A stretch of 64,000 nt of DNA from Jaapia argillacea MUCL 33604 (Eukaryota > Basidiomycota > Agaricomycetes > Jaapiales > Jaapiaceae): assembly GCA_000697665.1 (NCBI GenBank), contig KL197712.1:1658940-1722939 (forward strand), in the 5' to 3' direction. Below the pieces are notes generated by a model. It saw only the letters and a program-made list of their open reading frames with translations. It was not told where the DNA came from and ran no database searches. This document shows, one piece after another, positions 60,809 through 64,000 of this stretch. How positions within the stretch are numbered: position 1 is the stretch's first letter; every line of letters starts with the position of its first letter. The position numbers were made by a program, and so were the translations under genes.

Positions 60809-63344
60809 ATGAGGTCGCTCGCGCTACTCGCAGCAGTCACTGTTTCTTTGTCCTCATCTGTCTCATGTTGGGAGGGTGGTCATAGAGAGTTGAGGAATCG
60901 AGAGATTAGAGCTCGGAATATCGTTCCTACAGGCGGCCAAATATCTTCCGCATATGATTTTGTGATTGCTGGAGGTGGTACAGCAGGGTGAGCACGTTAT
61001 TCCTCTACTCGATGCTACAAGCTAAACGGAAGCGTTCAGTTTGGCACTGGCCGCCCGTTTGTCTGAAGACTCGAACACAACTGTTCTCGTTCTCGAGGCT
61101 GGTGATTCTGGTGACGCCGTCGCGACCAACATCAGTGCGTATCCTACCCCGGCATTCCACCTTCTTTCCCTTGCTCATGATTACCCTAGACGTCCCTGAC
61201 AATGCTTATTTCAACTCGCTATGGGGCTCTTCCAACGACTGGGCATTCCAAACTGTCCCCCAGCCCAATGCCGGCAATCGTGCCCTCACCTGGCCTCGCG
61301 GTAAAGTCCTTGGTGGTTCAAGTGCAACTAATGGAATGTACTGGGTTCGTCCAAGTAAAATTGAACTTGATACTTGGGCCAGCATGATCGCGCCGGAAGA
61401 CCAAGCTGGGAGCGTGGCATGGAACTGGGATAACATGTTGGAGGCTATGAAGAAGAGCGAGACGTTCACGCCACCCGCAAGTGATATCCAACAGCAGGGT
61501 GATATCGTGTTTGATACCTCCAGTCGAGGGACGAGTGGTCCGATTCACGCTACTTATCCTGGCTAGTACGTTTTATTCCTCGCAAATTCTTCCATGATCA
61601 TTGGTTGACCTTGTCATCGAATTTAGCATGTTCCCAACTGTTGGTAACTGGACACCATCGTTGGCAGCTTTGGGAGTCGCCGGAAGCCCTGATGCGTATG
61701 GGGGTAACGGCTGGGGAACTTTCATCGCTACCTCCGCCATCAACCCTTCCAATTGGACTCGTTCCTACTCTCGCTCAGGTTACATCGACCCACTTCCCCC
61801 TCGCCCCAATCTCGACATCCTACCAAGTGCCACCGTCACTCGTATCATCTTCACCAACACCACTTCTGGTGGATTGACGGCGACGGGTGTAGAGTATGGT
61901 GTTACTGCTAATGACCCGAGATTGACGATTGGTGTTAGGAAGGAGGTTATTTTGGCTGGAGGTGCGATTGGAAGTCCGCATATTTTGATGCATAGTGGGG
62001 TTGGGCCGCAGGATGTGCTGGCTGCTGCTGGTGTTCCGCTGATGTTGAACTTGCCGGGTGTCGGACAGCATTTACAAGACCATCTCGTGCGTTGATTCTT
62101 CGCTTCCCTGTCGGTTCTATTGACTGATTGCGTTTTCTACGCAGAGTACCGAGATTATTTGGAGCACCACTCAAGACACTGCTTCTTCAATTCACGCCTC
62201 CAACTCCGTACGTTGACACCTTTTCTATTGATATATGCGTGCTTACCCTTGCCAATATAGGCATTGTCCCAAACCCCCGCGTTCCAATCTTTCATCAACT
62301 CCGCAACTGTCTACGTCAACACCTCCACTCTCATCGCCGATCCAGCCACTTTCCAATCTGAAATCCGTGCTGCACTCGTCAACGTTTCCACCCTCGTTCC
62401 CAGCACGGATCCGACGGTGATTGCAGGGTATGAAGCGATCTACAACGCTACCTTGGAAACGTTGTTCTTGTCGAGTATTGGACAGACGGAGATTTTGTTG
62501 GCGCTTACTGGGACTACCAGCGGTGCGCAGACGATTGCCATCCAGGTTGCACAGCAGCATCCTTTCAGGTATGTTTCGACTTATTTCGTTTTTCTCCTCT
62601 TCCTAATGATGTTATCGTTACAGTCAAGGCCGTCTCTACATCAACTCTTCAGACCCCTTCGCAAGCCCCGTCATTGACCCCCAGGCCCTCTCCCATCCAG
62701 CTGACATCGTCTTAATCCGCGAAGGTCTCAAACTCGCTCGTCGTATCGGTGCTACACCCCCTCTCAGTGCCGCTCTGGGAACTGAGCTCGTACCTGGTAC
62801 AGTTAACGTCAGCACGGATACTCAGTGGGAGACTTGGGCTGCAGGGACGGTCGGAACGGAGTTCCACCCGAGTTGTAGTTGTGCGATGTTGCCGTTGAAC
62901 CAGGGAGGTGTCGTCGGTGCCGATCTGAAGGTTTATGGGTTGAGTGAGTGATTTATTGTTGGTTCGTTTGGGGTTTGAGAGGCTTATGAGTGGTTTTCTA
63001 GCTAATGTCCGTGTCGTTGATGGATCTGTTTTCCCCATCCAATTTGCAGCTCATGTACGTTACTTACTTTTCATACTCCTGACGACCTTCTGACCTGATG
63101 TCTATCACAGCTGCAAGCACCTATCTACGGCCTCGCTGAACAAGCCGCAACTATCATCCGGTCACAATACAATGGTGTCGCACTTCCGTGGGCAACTGCT
63201 TCGAAGCCATCATCTGGAACTCAGTCTTCGCCTTCCCCCACCGCAGCCTCGTCACACAGTGGTGCCTCTATACTCTCTTCAAGCTCTGGATTTACTGCTT
63301 TGGCAGTTGCCTCGACCCTTTTTGCTGCGCTCTTTGCGTGGTAA
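60809..63344 (+). CDS. GMC oxidoreductase, aryl-alcohol-oxidase-like, putative GPI anchor
   Basis: A secreted FAD enzyme that oxidises alcohols and can yield H2O2, as in lignocellulose decay. It starts with a signal peptide (MRSLALLAAVTVSLSSSVS). The FAD-binding site is SAYDFVIAGGGTAG, then LALAARLSEDSNTTVLVLEA. GMC signature 1 is WPRGKVLGGSSATNGMYWVR; signature 2 is in AGGAIGSPHILMHSGVG, then LPGVGQHLQDHL. The catalytic His is in TEFHPSCSCAM, and VRVVDGSVFPIQFAAHLQAP supplies the second His. About eight introns; several split codons. The C terminus is Ser/Pro-rich and ends FTALAVASTLFAALFAW, a hydrophobic tail of the GPI-anchor type. Stop at 63344. The substrate is not identifiable from sequence. 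Confidence 0.87.
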
Positions 63345-64000
63345 ATGAACAATGGACTACCTTCTTCCTGACTGGGACGGAACGACATGGACATGGACTT
63401 GAATTGACGAAACTCTTGATGAATTACTTATCTAACTTTAGTATATACCCGCATTCTAAGAGACTCTTTAGAGCCAGAGTCTTGTATACGTTGTGGTGTA
63501 GTTGGTTTCGTATACTGGCTTGCGTTGCTTGGACTTTGTTGATACCATACTCTGGCGATTAGATTCGCCAGTACTCTTGTTATCGTACCACTGTTGGGAG
63601 CGGAGCTGCTGTTAGCAGTATACCTCTCATGTGTACAGACGTATACATATTGTCCTCGACTTTCGATGACCTGTTGAACGTCCTGCTGCATTCACGACAT
63701 CAGTGAATATTTGAGGTGGTATGCGAAGGTATAGACCGCTCTATACCTGCCAGACCTCCATACCACTTGCCATGGTATAAAATGGTAGCGAGCAGGTTTG
63801 GGAAGCTATAGAGCGCTCCATACCTGCTTCCTAATTTAGAAATTTGCCAAAACGGGTGACAGTGAAGTGCCTTCCAACAACGAGAAGGACAGCCGTCGCT
63901 TGTGACTGCCAAGTCACTAGCGCAATAATTCTCATCGAAATATACGAATATTTCGGAAGCATCACAAGTGTAGTAAAATGTCTGCAAGCAGGCCTGTGAC
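63345..64000. other. Downstream region with inverted repeats
   Basis: No gene recognised. Two related palindromic segments lie at about 63725-63750 and 63805-63831 (the first has ggtatagaccgctctatacc). The second is roughly the inverse complement of the first, so the block is an imperfect inverted repeat. Confidence 0.4.

Noticed and set aside
60469-60840. Minus-strand 123-codon ORF upstream of the GMC gene
   Set aside because: It overlaps the promoter and first codons of the GMC gene and resembles nothing known.

Overview
This window is nuclear DNA from a filamentous basidiomycete, most likely an Agaricomycete. The evidence is many short introns (about 45-65 nt, GT-AG) that often split codons, fungal housekeeping orthologues, a secreted GMC oxidoreductase of the aryl-alcohol-oxidase type and a TKL-like kinase. 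No bacterial or viral features were seen. Exon joins given here were inferred by eye from reading frames and splice sites. The ends of 5' and 3' exons are the least certain part.

Left part (1-20 kb), mostly conserved genes: a Rom2-type RhoGEF (minus strand, cut by the window start) with two DH domains in tandem; a TRM140/METTL2-type tRNA m3C methyltransferase; an amino-acid permease; a GPATCH1-like G-patch protein; a MAK11/PAK1IP1 WD40 ribosome-biogenesis protein; and the mitochondrial amidotransferase subunit HER2/GatA. MAK11 and HER2 share a 212-bp divergent promoter.

Centre (20-59 kb), accessory: two tandem arrays of an unrecognised protein family. Array A (22.6-32 kb) has four copies, the last broken by an in-frame stop. 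Array B (49.3-59 kb) has four copies, the last with a different tail. A and B share one core (HPLGR...LPWPNCY, then VDA.YDLS...PDP.G). Directly upstream of the first copy of each array, on the opposite strand, lies a member of a second unrecognised family, here called X (X1 at 20.3-22 kb, X2 at 47.7-48.9 kb). X1 and X2 are paralogues. The locus therefore holds two descendants of one divergent two-gene module, X facing Y, with Y amplified in place. This is the best candidate for an undescribed system. Both partners end in disordered or basic tails with nuclear-localisation-like motifs, so a nuclear role is possible, but nothing shows their function.

Between the arrays (32-47.4 kb): a MITE-like inverted-repeat element, an amidase remnant, a CDC4-type F-box/WD40 gene, an unusual EF-1-alpha paralogue lacking a Met at the normal start and apparently carrying a long N-terminal extension that may begin MGC plus a cysteine cluster, a tRNA-Ile(AAT) with an intron, a DNAJC7-type TPR/J protein, and a small TKL-like kinase.

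Right end (59-64 kb): repeat-like DNA, then a GMC oxidoreductase with a signal peptide and a GPI-anchor-like C terminus, then inverted repeats.

A run of N at 50183-50474 lies inside gene B1. The sequences on its two sides overlap by 23 bp, so the gap may be an assembly artefact.
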